64,000 bases of DNA. Origin: Cyclobacterium marinum DSM 745 (lineage in GTDB: Bacteria > Bacteroidota > Bacteroidia > Cytophagales > Cyclobacteriaceae). The stretch covers positions 372,001-436,000 of the forward strand of contig NC_015914.1 in the NCBI RefSeq assembly GCF_000222485.1. The letters run 5' to 3'. The notes under the pieces were generated by a model that searched no databases, was not told the DNA's origin, and saw only the letters and a program-made list of their open reading frames with translations. This document shows positions 1 to 9,110 of this stretch, piece by piece (within the stretch, counting starts at the first letter, position 1; each line of letters starts with the position of its first letter). The translations under genes and the position numbers were made by a program.

Positions 1-1632
1 CGGTAATATTTTCAGGATTTCATCATTGTATTTCGTTTCCTTATCAGTTTCAATAAATGACACGATTACCTTTCCTTCCACTCCTTTGGCTTTTTGCCCG
101 GGAGCAATTTTCTGCAAAACATCACCATAGGCTTGCTCAATTCTGTCCATTGATGCGTCATCTAAGACCGTTTTTAAATGATCACTTAGCAACTTTGACA
201 ATTTTGAAAACAATGTATTGTTAAAGGCTACAATATTAGGCAAACTTCTAAAGTTGGTATCCAACTTTTTAACATCTATCCCAAAACCTCCAAGGTCTTT
301 CTCGACTTGATTCATGAGTAGCCGCATTTCCCCTCCTCTCCAGCGGTAAATGGATTGCTTAACATCACCGACCACCAAATTTGTTTTACCCATAGAAAGA
401 GTATTTAGCAATAGCGGACGAAAACTTGCCCATTGAAAACCTGAAGTATCCTGAAATTCATCCAGTAAAAAATGTTGGTATCGATTGCCTACTTTTTCAT
501 AGATGAATGGAGTGTCATTGTCACTTGTAATGGATTTTAGAAAATCATTTGTTTCTGAGATCAATAGCAAATTCTCTTCCTCTTTCAATTCCTTCAGTTC
601 CCTTAACAAATAGCCAAATAAACCAAAAGTGTACAAATTTTTAGCTATCGCATCTAAGGTATTCCAGCTCCTTTTAAGAGGTTTAAACTGATGCAAAATT
701 TCACTTAAACCTTCTGCATAGGCAGACTCAATAGCAGCTTTACATTTACTTGTTTTGGTGTACCACTTTTCCGGCCCAAGGAGAAACTTTTCTTGGGCAT
801 CTGTAAGCAGAGGAATCGGATCTTCCTTTTTCCCTAATTGATCAAAATTTTTACTGAAAGACCTAGTCCCACCGGAAAAATCTTCCCAAGAAAGCCCATT
901 GTTATCTCGGATGGCCTGAGCTGTAGTCTTAAGTTCTGTAGCCTTATCAATAATGACCTGTTTCTGCCCAAATATAAATTCCTTAAACGCTTTAAAAGTA
1001 TGGGGATTCTCCAAAAAGACTCCCACTTCTTTTTGGACAATTTTAAAGTCTTCTAAAAATATTTTTTTTCCTAAGTCCTCAATAGATTTTCTAACGTCCC
1101 AGGATTTTCCTTCTGTCACCTTGCTGATAGAAAACTCAACCATCCACCTGTGTAACTCCGGGTCTTCTGCTACCCGTAACATTAGTCTATCTACCATTCG
1201 AGTCATGACCCCATCCAGGTCTAACTCGACATCAAATTTAGCTTGTAAATCGATTTCCCTAGCGAATGCTCGGATAACCTTTTGAAAAAAACTATCAATT
1301 GTACTCACCGAAAAAGATCCAAAATCATGAAGAATTGTGGTCAACACTTGTGTCGCCCTTTCGGACAATTCCTTAGGAGACAATTGCCATTTCTCCAAGA
1401 GTTCTCTGTGCATGGTTTCATTCGGATCCACCCCACTCTTAAGTCTTTTTAGCTCTTTAATAATCCTGTCCTTCATTTCTTGAGTAGCCTTATTGGTAAA
1501 GGTAACCGCCAAAATCCGAGTAAAAGCAGTCGGAGATTCAAGAGCCAATTTCAAATAAGCGGTTGTGAGGGTATAGGTTTTTCCGGAACCTGCGGAAGAT
1601 TTATAAATTTGTAAAGGAGCTTCTGTAATCAT
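1..1632 (-). CDS. UvrD/RecB-family helicase, AddA-like (3' end cut by window)
   Basis: This is a superfamily 1 DNA helicase of the AddA/RecB type, which works in double-strand break resection and recombination. Only the N-terminal 544 codons lie in the window; the rest is beyond position 1. Translation from the ATG at 1632 gives a Walker A loop SSAGSGKT at residues 12-19, then AVTFTNKA (motif Ia), LLDEFQDT (motif II), VVGDVKQSIYRWRGG (motif III) and DTNFRS (motif IV). A long helical insert separates motifs Ia and II, as in AddA. The start is supported because the P-loop sits about 10 residues from the N-terminus, as is usual in the family. In Bacteroidota the partner AddB-like nuclease normally lies next to it; it is not visible here. 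The helicase family is certain, the AddA subfamily likely. Confidence 0.93.
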   Translation of the reverse strand, partial: MITEAPLQIYKSSAGSGKTYTLTTAYLKLALESPTAFTRILAVTFTNKATQEMKDRIIKELKRLKSGVDPNETMHRELLEKWQLSPKELSERATQVLTTILHDFGSFSVSTIDSFFQKVIRAFAREIDLQAKFDVELDLDGVMTRMVDRLMLRVAEDPELHRWMVEFSISKVTEGKSWDVRKSIEDLGKKIFLEDFKIVQKEVGVFLENPHTFKAFKEFIFGQKQVIIDKATELKTTAQAIRDNNGLSWEDFSGGTRSFSKNFDQLGKKEDPIPLLTDAQEKFLLGPEKWYTKTSKCKAAIESAYAEGLSEILHQFKPLKRSWNTLDAIAKNLYTFGLFGYLLRELKELKEEENLLLISETNDFLKSITSDNDTPFIYEKVGNRYQHFLLDEFQDTSGFQWASFRPLLLNTLSMGKTNLVVGDVKQSIYRWRGGEMRLLMNQVEKDLGGFGIDVKKLDTNFRSLPNIVAFNNTLFSKLSKLLSDHLKTVLDDASMDRIEQAYGDVLQKIAPGQKAKGVEGKVIVSFIETDKETKYNDEILKILP

Positions 1633-1797
1633 TAAAACCAATTATTTAAGGAATCAAAATGAGAAAAATGTAAGCTTAAAATTTTCCTACAAAGTGAAGT
1701 TATAAAGAAAAGAGTCAGACAATAACCAATTATTGAATAATTTTGAAATTAGGAACCAATAATTGCCTCATTATATAAACAAAAAATTCACGCTCCA

Positions 1798-2574
1798 ATG
1801 TTTTTTTATATCTCTCAATTATTTAGCTTTTTAATAATGCCTTTCAATATTTGCTTAACCCTTATCCTTTTGGGCTTGGTTTTTAAACGAAAACGCTGGG
1901 GTAAAATACTTTTACCGGCTGGAATAATTTTGCTTCTATTTTTTTCCAACGGGTATATCGCCAATTTGGTAATGCATAATTGGGAACCCCAACCCAAAGA
2001 ACTTTCTTCTTTGCCTAGCTATGAATTGGGTATCGTACTGACAGGTGTGACCAATATTAATATGCTTCCTAAAGACCGAACCTATTTTACCCGGGGAGCC
2101 GACAGGGCCACCCACACTGTACAGTTGTATAAAATGGGGAAAATTAAAAAAATACTAATTACAGGTGGCTTGGGTTATGACCCAGTTCACCCCCTGTCAG
2201 AAGCAGAATCGTTAAGGGATTTTATGATATGGGCAGGTGTGAAAGAAACAGACATTATTACAGAAACCAAAGCTGTAAACACGCGGGAAAATGCTTTGTT
2301 TAGCGAGGAAATTATTAGCTCAAAAAAAATCGGATTAAAGCCCTCAGATAAGTTGCTATTGATCACTTCAGCATTTCACATGAAACGAGCCAAAGCCTGT
2401 TTTTTAAAGGTTGGATTAAACCCCGATACTTTCCCCGTAGATTTTTATGGAAAAGTACCGAGGCTGAATTTCAAATCAATCGTTCAACCTGACGTAGGCT
2501 CATTGGTCGCCTGGCATAAATTAACCAAAGAATGGGTTGGGATAGCTGTTTATTCCCTCGTAGGATATATATAA
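1798..2574 (+). CDS. YdcF/ElyC-family (DUF218) membrane protein
   Basis: A 258-residue member of the DUF218 (YdcF/SanA/ElyC) family. Two hydrophobic segments (about residues 5-28 and 34-55) anchor it in the inner membrane. The DUF218 domain follows, with the strand YELGIVLTG near residue 75, the ILITGG motif near 118, a conserved ENALFSEE helix near 163, and LLITSAFHMKRA near 188, which is the typical signature near the family's C-terminal half. E. coli ElyC affects peptidoglycan and lipid-carrier metabolism, but the biochemical reaction of the family is unsettled. It is divergent from the helicase gene and convergent with the CBS protein. An exact TAATTTTG (Bacteroidota -7 consensus TAnnTTTG) lies at 1738-1745, but I see no matching -33 TTG. 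Confidence 0.88.
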   Translation: MFFYISQLFSFLIMPFNICLTLILLGLVFKRKRWGKILLPAGIILLLFFSNGYIANLVMHNWEPQPKELSSLPSYELGIVLTGVTNINMLPKDRTYFTRGADRATHTVQLYKMGKIKKILITGGLGYDPVHPLSEAESLRDFMIWAGVKETDIITETKAVNTRENALFSEEIISSKKIGLKPSDKLLLITSAFHMKRAKACFLKVGLNPDTFPVDFYGKVPRLNFKSIVQPDVGSLVAWHKLTKEWVGIAVYSLVGYI

Positions 2575-2592
2575 AAGTTCTGGTTATTTAAC

Positions 2593-3051
2593 CTACCAGG
2601 TGGACGCCTTTAATTTAGGCATAGCTCTTACAATGTCACTAACACTTATTTGACCTATCAACTTTTGGTCTTTGACCACTGGAAATCTTCTAATTTTCAA
2701 GGTTAAAAACCGATCTGCAGCATCAAAAATCGAAATCTCCGGTGGCAAGGTAAATACCTCTGTCGTCATATGCTCAGCTACAGATGCAGGAAATTTAGGC
2801 GTATTAGTATATTGACCTTTAATGATTTCTTTAAGGCAATCTCCTTCAGAAATCATACCTACAAGTCTACCATTATCATCTACTACCGGCGCGCCTGAAA
2901 TTCTCTTTCTTGTTAGAACCGTGATGACATGATCTATGGTATCCTCTGCACTAAAGGTGATCAAATTTGTGGTCATAAAATCCTTGACCAAAATCGGTTG
3001 ATCACTAATTTTTGGTGGGGCTTGTCTAACCCCCTGAAAACTTTTTACCAT
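2593..3051 (-). CDS. CBS-domain pair protein
   Basis: A 152-residue soluble protein made almost entirely of a CBS pair (Bateman module). CBS1 covers about residues 22-78 (VKDFMTTNLITFSAEDTID, then a GAPVVDDNGRLVGMISEGD core). CBS2 covers about 92-147 (AEHMTTEVFTLPPE, then RRFPVVKDQKLIGQISVSD). Such pairs bind adenosine nucleotides and regulate a fused or partner protein; no effector domain is attached here. The gene is convergent with the YdcF gene and has a 264-bp AT-rich upstream region, so it is probably monocistronic. The partner cannot be inferred from context. Confidence 0.9.
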   Translation of the reverse strand: MVKSFQGVRQAPPKISDQPILVKDFMTTNLITFSAEDTIDHVITVLTRKRISGAPVVDDNGRLVGMISEGDCLKEIIKGQYTNTPKFPASVAEHMTTEVFTLPPEISIFDAADRFLTLKIRRFPVVKDQKLIGQISVSDIVRAMPKLKASTW

Positions 3052-3315
3052 CTTTTATAGGGTTTATTGTGAGGGAATAATATATTAAATTATTCCCATA
3101 AAAACAAACTTTAACCCCAGATAAATTGAATTTATAAAATAAAAATAAGGTCAATTGAAAGCAGAATAAGTAATTCAACTTATCGTTAATGATGGTTAAA
3201 CTGCTAATACTTTAATAATTTTACCGAGGTTAACCACGAACAATTGGACCCTTGGAGCAAGTAAAACCCAACTATCAATTAGAGATTAGTATTCTTTAGA
3301 TACAAAGTTAAAGGA

Positions 3316-4065
3316 TCATAGGTTATTCAAATACCCAACTAGGGCTGCCATTATTTGGGGATCTATAGTCAATACCTTTCCTTCTATTTCTTCCATTTGA
3401 GATAGCCTCAAATGTTCATTTATACCCTGTGGCATAGATGAAGGCCTGAATTGTTTACAGGAAGCGTGTATTTCTTTTAGGAGCCCTGTCATATTTAAAT
3501 CAGCTATATCTTGGAGCATTAAACCTCCACCGGGTAAAATTATTATCCGACCATTGGCTTGCATAAGTAATTCCAAAATTAGTGGCAATCCTTCCATCAC
3601 ACTGTTTTCTCCACCAGATGTCAAAATTCTCTTAAACCCCAACTGTATTATTTGTTCCAGCGCACCTTTCTTATCTTCCAACACATCAAAAGCCCTATGA
3701 AAAGTGCATGGTTTTTCTCCGGCGGAACTGATAAGTTGCTGGCAAGCTGTTTTGTTTACCTCTCCCTCTTTGTTCAAAATACCAAAAACAAATCCATCAG
3801 CCCCATGAGATAAAAAAGATTTAATATCTTCTTTCATAACCGATATCTCAAGATCGTTATAGATAAAGTCCCCCCCTCTAGGTCTGATCATCACGAAAAC
3901 AGGCACATCGACCTTACTTTTTATCACCTTTAATAAACCTAGACTAGGGGTCGTACCTCCTTCTCCAAAATCAGCACATAGCTCCAATCTATCCACCCCA
4001 TTTTCTGCCGCAAGTAATGCTGCTTCTAAGGTATATACCGGTGACTCTAACAAAATCTTTTTCAT
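3316..4065 (-). CDS. cutC: CutC family protein
   Basis: A 249-residue CutC homologue with a TIM-barrel fold. Hallmarks are the N-terminal ESPVYTLEAALLAAENGVDR segment, LCADFGEGGTTPS near residue 31, VFVMIRPRGGDF near 56, and FHRAFDV near 121. CutC was named for copper tolerance in E. coli, but its enzymatic role is unproven. Here it is the second gene of a probable two-gene operon, 14 bp downstream of an exported glycosylasparaginase and divergent from a ROK/NagB amino-sugar cluster. That context points to sugar or N-glycan breakdown rather than copper handling; this is inference from position. No metal-transport gene is nearby. Family assignment is certain, function is not. Confidence 0.93.
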   Translation of the reverse strand: MKKILLESPVYTLEAALLAAENGVDRLELCADFGEGGTTPSLGLLKVIKSKVDVPVFVMIRPRGGDFIYNDLEISVMKEDIKSFLSHGADGFVFGILNKEGEVNKTACQQLISSAGEKPCTFHRAFDVLEDKKGALEQIIQLGFKRILTSGGENSVMEGLPLILELLMQANGRIIILPGGGLMLQDIADLNMTGLLKEIHASCKQFRPSSMPQGINEHLRLSQMEEIEGKVLTIDPQIMAALVGYLNNL

Positions 4066-4079
4066 TCTTAGGGAATTAA

Positions 4080-5072
4080 CTATTTAAACCAGCTATTTGC
4101 GTCAATCAAGGATTGTTCAGATGCATGGTGTCGAGCAAAATTAAACCCGGGCCTGATAGAATAAGCACCAAATTCACCTTCTTTATTTAAAGCTAAGAAT
4201 CCAATCTGAGTATTGTCCAAATCTTTACACTTACTAACTGCCCTTTTTACAGCCTCTTCGCATGCCTCTTGAGGCGTTCTCCCTTGCCGCATTAATTCTA
4301 CAATTAAAAAGGAACCGCAGATGCGAATGACTTCCTCACCCAGACCTGTGGCCGTTGCAGCCCCAACGGCTTCATCCACAAATAAACCTGCACCTATGAT
4401 AGGACTATCTCCTACTCTGCCATGCATTTTGTATCCCAAGCCACTTGTGGTACAAGAACCCGCCAACTTACCCGATGCATCCAAACCGATCATTCCTATA
4501 GTATCATGATTTTCAACATTTATTATAGGCTTGTATTGAGCGTTTTTTTTCCAATTATTGTAAGCTTTTTCTGCCCCGGCACTTAACACTTCTTCTTCTA
4601 AAGACATTCCTTCTTGAATGGCAAACTGCCTAGCCCCTTCACCCACCAACATAACATGAGGTGTTTTTTCCATGACCATTCGAGCTAAAGTGATGGGATG
4701 CTTCACTTGTCTCACAAATGCAACGGAACCACAAGATCCATCTCCTTTCATGATAGAGGCATCCAGCGTGACGACACCTTCCCTGTCAGGAATCCCATTA
4801 AGTCCTACTGATAGCACCTTTTTGTCAATTTCCGTCACCTTGACTCCCTCTTCTACAGCATCCAATGCATCCCCATTGGCGGATAAAATACTCCAGGCCT
4901 TGTCATTAGCAGCCATACCATGATTCCAGGTGGATAATACTTGGGCCCCTTTCTGATTGATATTTCTATTTAATTTATCGGTACCTGCATATGCCTTCAC
5001 TTGATTTGCAAATGGACTAATAATGAAGGAAGAAAGTAATGCTCTTTGAAGAAATTCCCGTCTGCTTTTCAT
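4080..5072 (-). CDS. Exported N4-(beta-N-acetylglucosaminyl)-L-asparaginase (glycosylasparaginase)
   Basis: An Ntn-hydrolase that cleaves the GlcNAc-Asn bond left after N-glycoprotein digestion. It is 330 residues long, matching the well-studied Flavobacterium enzyme. The N-terminus carries a Tat-like signal (SRREFLQ, then a hydrophobic stretch ending near residue 28), so it is probably periplasmic. Self-cleavage should occur before Thr191 in the motif NHDTIGMIGLD. The downstream signature CTTSGLGYKMHGRVGDSP and GAATATGLGEE is characteristic of glycosylasparaginase and separates it from plain isoaspartyl peptidases. It is first in an operon with cutC and divergent from the ROK-nagB-ROK genes, so released GlcNAc could feed that pathway. 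Confidence 0.93.
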   Translation of the reverse strand: MKSRREFLQRALLSSFIISPFANQVKAYAGTDKLNRNINQKGAQVLSTWNHGMAANDKAWSILSANGDALDAVEEGVKVTEIDKKVLSVGLNGIPDREGVVTLDASIMKGDGSCGSVAFVRQVKHPITLARMVMEKTPHVMLVGEGARQFAIQEGMSLEEEVLSAGAEKAYNNWKKNAQYKPIINVENHDTIGMIGLDASGKLAGSCTTSGLGYKMHGRVGDSPIIGAGLFVDEAVGAATATGLGEEVIRICGSFLIVELMRQGRTPQEACEEAVKRAVSKCKDLDNTQIGFLALNKEGEFGAYSIRPGFNFARHHASEQSLIDANSWFK

Positions 5073-5303
5073 AGAATATTTTTATTTCTTACTTATTTTT
5101 GAAAAAGTTTTGAAACAAACATGATTATTTTTTTTCAAAAATTGACAGGGGATATGTATAAATTTTGAAATTAATTAATCCTACAAATGTTTCAATCAGA
5201 CCATTATTAAGCTTTTTCTGCCCTAATTATTTGGGTATAAGCAAAAAAAACGCCAATCAATTTAAATAGTACTTATTAGAAAATGTAGATTTTTTTGTTT
5301 AAG

Positions 5304-5336
5304 TTGCCTTAATTAAATAAAATTTTTATTATTTTG
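5304..5336 (+). promoter_or_regulatory. Possible promoter of the ROK-nagB operon
   Basis: TTG at 5304-5306 and TTATTTTG at 5329-5336 resemble the Bacteroidota -33 (TTTG/TTG) and -7 (TAnnTTTG) elements. The spacing is 22 bp and one of the six fixed -7 bases is off. Transcription would start about 10 bp before the ATG at 5353. The match is weak in such AT-rich DNA. Confidence 0.3.
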
Positions 5337-5352
5337 CATCAAAGTTTATCCT

Positions 5353-6597
5353 ATGAATTTAATAGACCCGAAGATTGTCCTGGATAAGAAGGAAGGTGTA
5401 GTTGAAATTAAAAACTATATCAACAAGTTAAAGATAGTAAAAGAGCTGTATACACTCGGCAATAATACTGCCAGTAATATCTGCCAATTGGTAGGCATAA
5501 GCCTACCAACGGTAAACCTTTTGCTGACTGATTTATTAGAAGAGAAAATCATAATCAAGGAAGGCCGAGGGCAGTCCCAAGGTGGTAGAAAACCTGATCT
5601 TTATGGTTTGGCACCTGATTCTTTTTATATTTTAGGTATAGACTTGAACAGATTTGGAGCCAAGGCGGCCATTTACAACACTAAGAATGAAAAGGTTAGT
5701 GATATCAAATCTATCAAGCTTTCGCTAAACAATGAATTAGAAACCCTAGATGCTATTTATGATTTTTCGATGGAAATCATCCATTCTTCCGGAATCCCCG
5801 AGGAGAAGGTAATTGCAGTAGGAATCAGCATGCCTGGTTTGGTTGATAGTGTTTCCGGAGTAAATCACACTTACTTAAAATCAGGAAAAAAGACATTAAA
5901 AGACCAGTTAGAGGAAAAATTTTCAAGGAAAGTTTTCATTGAAAATGACGCAAGAGCTAAAACCCTTGCTGAGTTTAAATTTGCCAACAAGGGTACGAAC
6001 AAAAACGTAATGGGGATTTTTGTCGATTGGGGAATTGGACTTGGAATTATTATAGACGAAAAACTTTACAGGGGTTATTCCGGCTTTGCCGGAGAGTTCA
6101 GTCATTCTCCTTTGTTTGATGCCAAAGAAATAAGTTGCACCTGTGGAAAAAGAGGTTGTCTGGAAGCAGTGGCATCTGGTGGGGCTGTAGTCCGGTTGGC
6201 TAAGGAAGCCATATTATTAGACAAGGACTCTATTCTTGCCAAATTAAGTGATGGTAAGGAAGAAAACTTAGAGCCTTCCACTGTTGTTGAAGCAGCAATT
6301 GCCGGAGATCAAAGAGCAATTAGTATTTTGTCTGACGTAGGACTTGATTTAGGGCGAGGTATTGCTATACTTATTCAGTTATTAAACCCCGAGTTGATCA
6401 TATTAGGTGGGGCTATAGCTGAAGCCAAGCAGTACATTACCACTCCTATTCAACAAGCCTTGAATATATACAGTATGGCCAAGTTAAGAGAAAAAACCTC
6501 GATTGAACTTTCTCAATTAGGTATGGAAGTTGGCCTGAGAGGAGCAATTGCCATAGTTAATGAGCATATTTTTGAGGACACCATTAATTCACAATAA
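5353..6597 (+). CDS. ROK-family transcriptional regulator (NagC-like)
   Basis: A 414-residue ROK repressor. Residues about 25-80 form a winged helix-turn-helix (TASNICQLVGISLPTVNLLL), followed by a linker rich in Gly and Arg (EGRGQSQGGRKPDLY). The ROK sugar-binding fold starts near residue 92 (ILGIDLNRFGAKAAI). The zinc-binding signature CTCGKRGCLEA begins at Cys262. The glycine-rich phosphate motif of sugar kinases is altered (LNRFGAK instead of IGGTK), which fits a regulator rather than a kinase. It starts the rightward operon, 26 bp before the deaminase gene. It most likely senses an amino sugar or its phosphate and represses this cluster and perhaps the divergent glycosylasparaginase-cutC operon; the ligand is inferred. 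Confidence 0.9.
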   Translation: MNLIDPKIVLDKKEGVVEIKNYINKLKIVKELYTLGNNTASNICQLVGISLPTVNLLLTDLLEEKIIIKEGRGQSQGGRKPDLYGLAPDSFYILGIDLNRFGAKAAIYNTKNEKVSDIKSIKLSLNNELETLDAIYDFSMEIIHSSGIPEEKVIAVGISMPGLVDSVSGVNHTYLKSGKKTLKDQLEEKFSRKVFIENDARAKTLAEFKFANKGTNKNVMGIFVDWGIGLGIIIDEKLYRGYSGFAGEFSHSPLFDAKEISCTCGKRGCLEAVASGGAVVRLAKEAILLDKDSILAKLSDGKEENLEPSTVVEAAIAGDQRAISILSDVGLDLGRGIAILIQLLNPELIILGGAIAEAKQYITTPIQQALNIYSMAKLREKTSIELSQLGMEVGLRGAIAIVNEHIFEDTINSQ

Positions 6598-6623
6598 AAT
6601 TAAAACAAAATAGATACAAGCAT

Positions 6624-8951
6624 ATGTTAGCGAATTATCCACTTTCCAAGACCGAAGAGGCCTTCTTTAAAGATTCAGACGTAGAGAAGATCACTACCAA
6701 AATACCCTATCTTACGGTTGATAATTTCCCAAAATTGGGACTCCTTACAGCCTGCAGATTTTTGGAATGGGCCTCAACAAACCCTGAAGGGGTTATCAGT
6801 CTACCTACAGGAAAAACTCCGGAATACTTTATCAAGTGGACCAAGTTTCTTCTTGAAAACTGGGAAGAAAAAAAAGGACTGGAAATAAGAAAAAAATATG
6901 GATTAATTGACTGCAAGAAGCCGGTATTAAATGGCTTACACTTTGTTCAGATTGATGAATTTTATCCTATTTCTGCAGAACAGAATAATAGCTTTCACCA
7001 TTATGTAAACAAGTTTTATATTGAGGGATTCGGTTTAGACCCTAAAAAGGCATTGCTTATCAATTCTGATGAGATACCTCTAGCCGAAGGTAAAAGTTAC
7101 AAGGAGGTATTTCCTGATTCAAAGGTGGATCTAACTTTGCGGTTCAGAGAATACAAAACCCCATTAGAAAAACTTCAACAAGAATCCATTTACTTGATAG
7201 ACCAATGGTGTGGGGAATATGAAGCCAAAATTCGTGAAAAAGGAGGAATAGGTTTCTTTTTAGGAGGAATAGGCCCCGATGGTCATATTGCCTTTAACAC
7301 CCGTGGTTCAGACATCTTCTCTACCACTAGACTTACAGAAACCAACTTTGAAACGCAAGCCGTAGCTGCAGGTGATTTGGGAGGGATAGAAATATCGGCC
7401 AATCGTCTTGTCATCACTATAGGTCTGGATACTATTGTTCATAATCCCGATGCTGTGGCCATAATCATAGCTGCCGGAGAGGCCAAAGCGGGCATAGTAA
7501 AGGAATCTTTAGAACAATCCATGACCAACATTTATCCGGCAACTGTATTGCAGAAGCTAAAAAATGGACGGTTCTATATTACCAAAGGTGCGGGTTCTAA
7601 ATTAACAGATAGTACCGACCAATACTATTTTAAAGGAGAATGGAACAATACGAAAACAGAACGTTCAGTATTGGACCTTTGTAAAAAATTACAAAAGTAT
7701 GGTCACAGAATCACGCTTGAAGATTTAAAGAATGACAAATATACCAGTCAAATTCCTGATCTAAATGAGCATACTGTAAAGAATGTAATCAAAAGCATTA
7801 GTGAGAAAATAGACAAGGGCATGCAGGAGGAGAAAAATGAAGTTTTCCTTCATACAGGACCTCACCATGATGATATTTCTTTAGGTATTTTACCTCAGAT
7901 TACCAAGCAATTGCATGAGATCAGTAATGAAGCACATTTTGCTGTATTGACCTCCGGTTTCACAGCCGTGACCAACACCTTTGTTATAGAGACTTTAAGG
8001 AGTACCAAGCGATTTTTAGACAACGGTAGGATTCAAATGGTGAACTTTGAGGACTTTTATACCTCAGGCTATAAATTAAAGATGGACAAAGATGTGTACC
8101 ATTATTTAACAAATGTAGCGTCAGATAATGCAGAAGAAAGACTAAGAGGACTTTGTCATAGAGTAGTAAGGGCAATAGTTTTCACTTTTGGCATTAAGTC
8201 TACTCAAGAACTTAGAGAACAGATTAACGAAATCATAACTGTCCTTAAAAACTCTTATGATGGAGAAAAGAACCCTAAAAACATTCAGACCTTAAAAGGA
8301 ATGATTAGGGAGTTTGAGGAAGAACTTGTATGGGCTCATTTTGGTGTTCAAGTAAAAAATGTCCATCACCTAAGGTTAGGTTTCTATACCGGCGATATCT
8401 TTACTGAACAACCGGACAAGAAACGGGATGTTGAACCTATCTTGAATATGCTTCGGGAAATTAAGCCTACCAAACTTAGTTTAACATTAGACCCCGAAGG
8501 CAGTGGCCCAGATACGCATTATAAAGTATTACAAGCAACTGCTGAAGCTGTAAGGCAGTGGAGCTTGGAAGAAGACTTGAGTGATTTTAAAATCGTTGGG
8601 TATAGGAATGTCTGGTTTAAATTTGATGCTGCGGAATCTAATGTTATCGTTCCTGTTTCCTTAGGAGACATATCGGTTATGGAAGATTCTTTTTCAAATT
8701 GTTATTTGAGTCAGGTAAATGCCTCATTCCCAAGTTATGCACACAATGGTAAATTTAGTACCCTAGCAAAAAATACTTGGGTAGACCAATTAAGTGATGT
8801 GCAACTTCTCCTTGGTAAAAACTATTTCTACCAACATCAATCTGCAAAAGTTAGATCAAGCCATGGCTTGATCTTCTTTAGGGAAATGGATGTGGAAGAC
8901 TTCTTGGTTGAAGCAAGAGAACTAGAAAAGTCAACTGAAGGTATGCTTTAA
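6624..8951 (+). CDS. nagB: Glucosamine-6-phosphate deaminase fused to a PIG-L-like domain
   Basis: A 775-residue two-domain protein. Residues about 40-340 are a NagB/6-phosphogluconolactonase-like domain with VISLPTGKTPEYF, HFVQIDEFYP and GGIGPDGHIAFNTRGS, the usual ring-opening and deaminase motifs. NagB turns glucosamine-6-phosphate into fructose-6-phosphate and ammonia. From about residue 405 there is a PIG-L/LmbE-type deacetylase-like domain with HTGPHHDDISLG (canonical HPDDE) and DPEGSGPDTHYKV. The first part of the zinc motif keeps His-Asp-Asp, but the usual Glu after DD is Ile. This fusion is known in Bacteroidota NagB proteins; the role of the second domain is not settled. It lies between two ROK genes, consistent with GlcNAc use. 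Confidence 0.9.
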   Translation: MLANYPLSKTEEAFFKDSDVEKITTKIPYLTVDNFPKLGLLTACRFLEWASTNPEGVISLPTGKTPEYFIKWTKFLLENWEEKKGLEIRKKYGLIDCKKPVLNGLHFVQIDEFYPISAEQNNSFHHYVNKFYIEGFGLDPKKALLINSDEIPLAEGKSYKEVFPDSKVDLTLRFREYKTPLEKLQQESIYLIDQWCGEYEAKIREKGGIGFFLGGIGPDGHIAFNTRGSDIFSTTRLTETNFETQAVAAGDLGGIEISANRLVITIGLDTIVHNPDAVAIIIAAGEAKAGIVKESLEQSMTNIYPATVLQKLKNGRFYITKGAGSKLTDSTDQYYFKGEWNNTKTERSVLDLCKKLQKYGHRITLEDLKNDKYTSQIPDLNEHTVKNVIKSISEKIDKGMQEEKNEVFLHTGPHHDDISLGILPQITKQLHEISNEAHFAVLTSGFTAVTNTFVIETLRSTKRFLDNGRIQMVNFEDFYTSGYKLKMDKDVYHYLTNVASDNAEERLRGLCHRVVRAIVFTFGIKSTQELREQINEIITVLKNSYDGEKNPKNIQTLKGMIREFEEELVWAHFGVQVKNVHHLRLGFYTGDIFTEQPDKKRDVEPILNMLREIKPTKLSLTLDPEGSGPDTHYKVLQATAEAVRQWSLEEDLSDFKIVGYRNVWFKFDAAESNVIVPVSLGDISVMEDSFSNCYLSQVNASFPSYAHNGKFSTLAKNTWVDQLSDVQLLLGKNYFYQHQSAKVRSSHGLIFFREMDVEDFLVEARELEKSTEGML

Positions 8952-8966
8952 TACGCTTCGTTAAAT

Positions 8967-9010
8967 TATCAAATTCGTCTGTGATTTTATTTTCATGGAC
9001 GAATTTGATA
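8967..9010. repeat. 13-bp perfect inverted repeat between nagB and the ROK kinase
   Basis: TATCAAATTCGTC (8967-8979) and GACGAATTTGATA (8998-9010) are exact reverse complements with an 18-bp spacer. No T-run follows, so it does not look like an intrinsic terminator. A second imperfect stem (AAATTGACA at 9022-9030 with TGTCAATTT at 9052-9060) lies immediately downstream, before the next gene. The pair could be an operator for the ROK regulator, an RNA-processing site or an mRNA-stabilising stem; the sequence does not decide. Confidence 0.6.
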
Positions 9011-9110
9011 TTCATTAGGAAAAATTGACACTTTGTCTTTGAGGCAAATAATGTCAATTTGAAGGTAAATATTAATGGTAATCAGGGATAACCTGAAATT
9101 TGGGAGTAAA

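Noticed and set aside
4080..5072. Plain isoaspartyl peptidase
   Set aside because: The signature around Thr191 and the downstream HGRVGDSP match glycosylasparaginase closely.
8967..9010. Intrinsic terminator after nagB
   Set aside because: The 13-bp stem lacks a T-run on either side, and the next gene is close and in the same direction.
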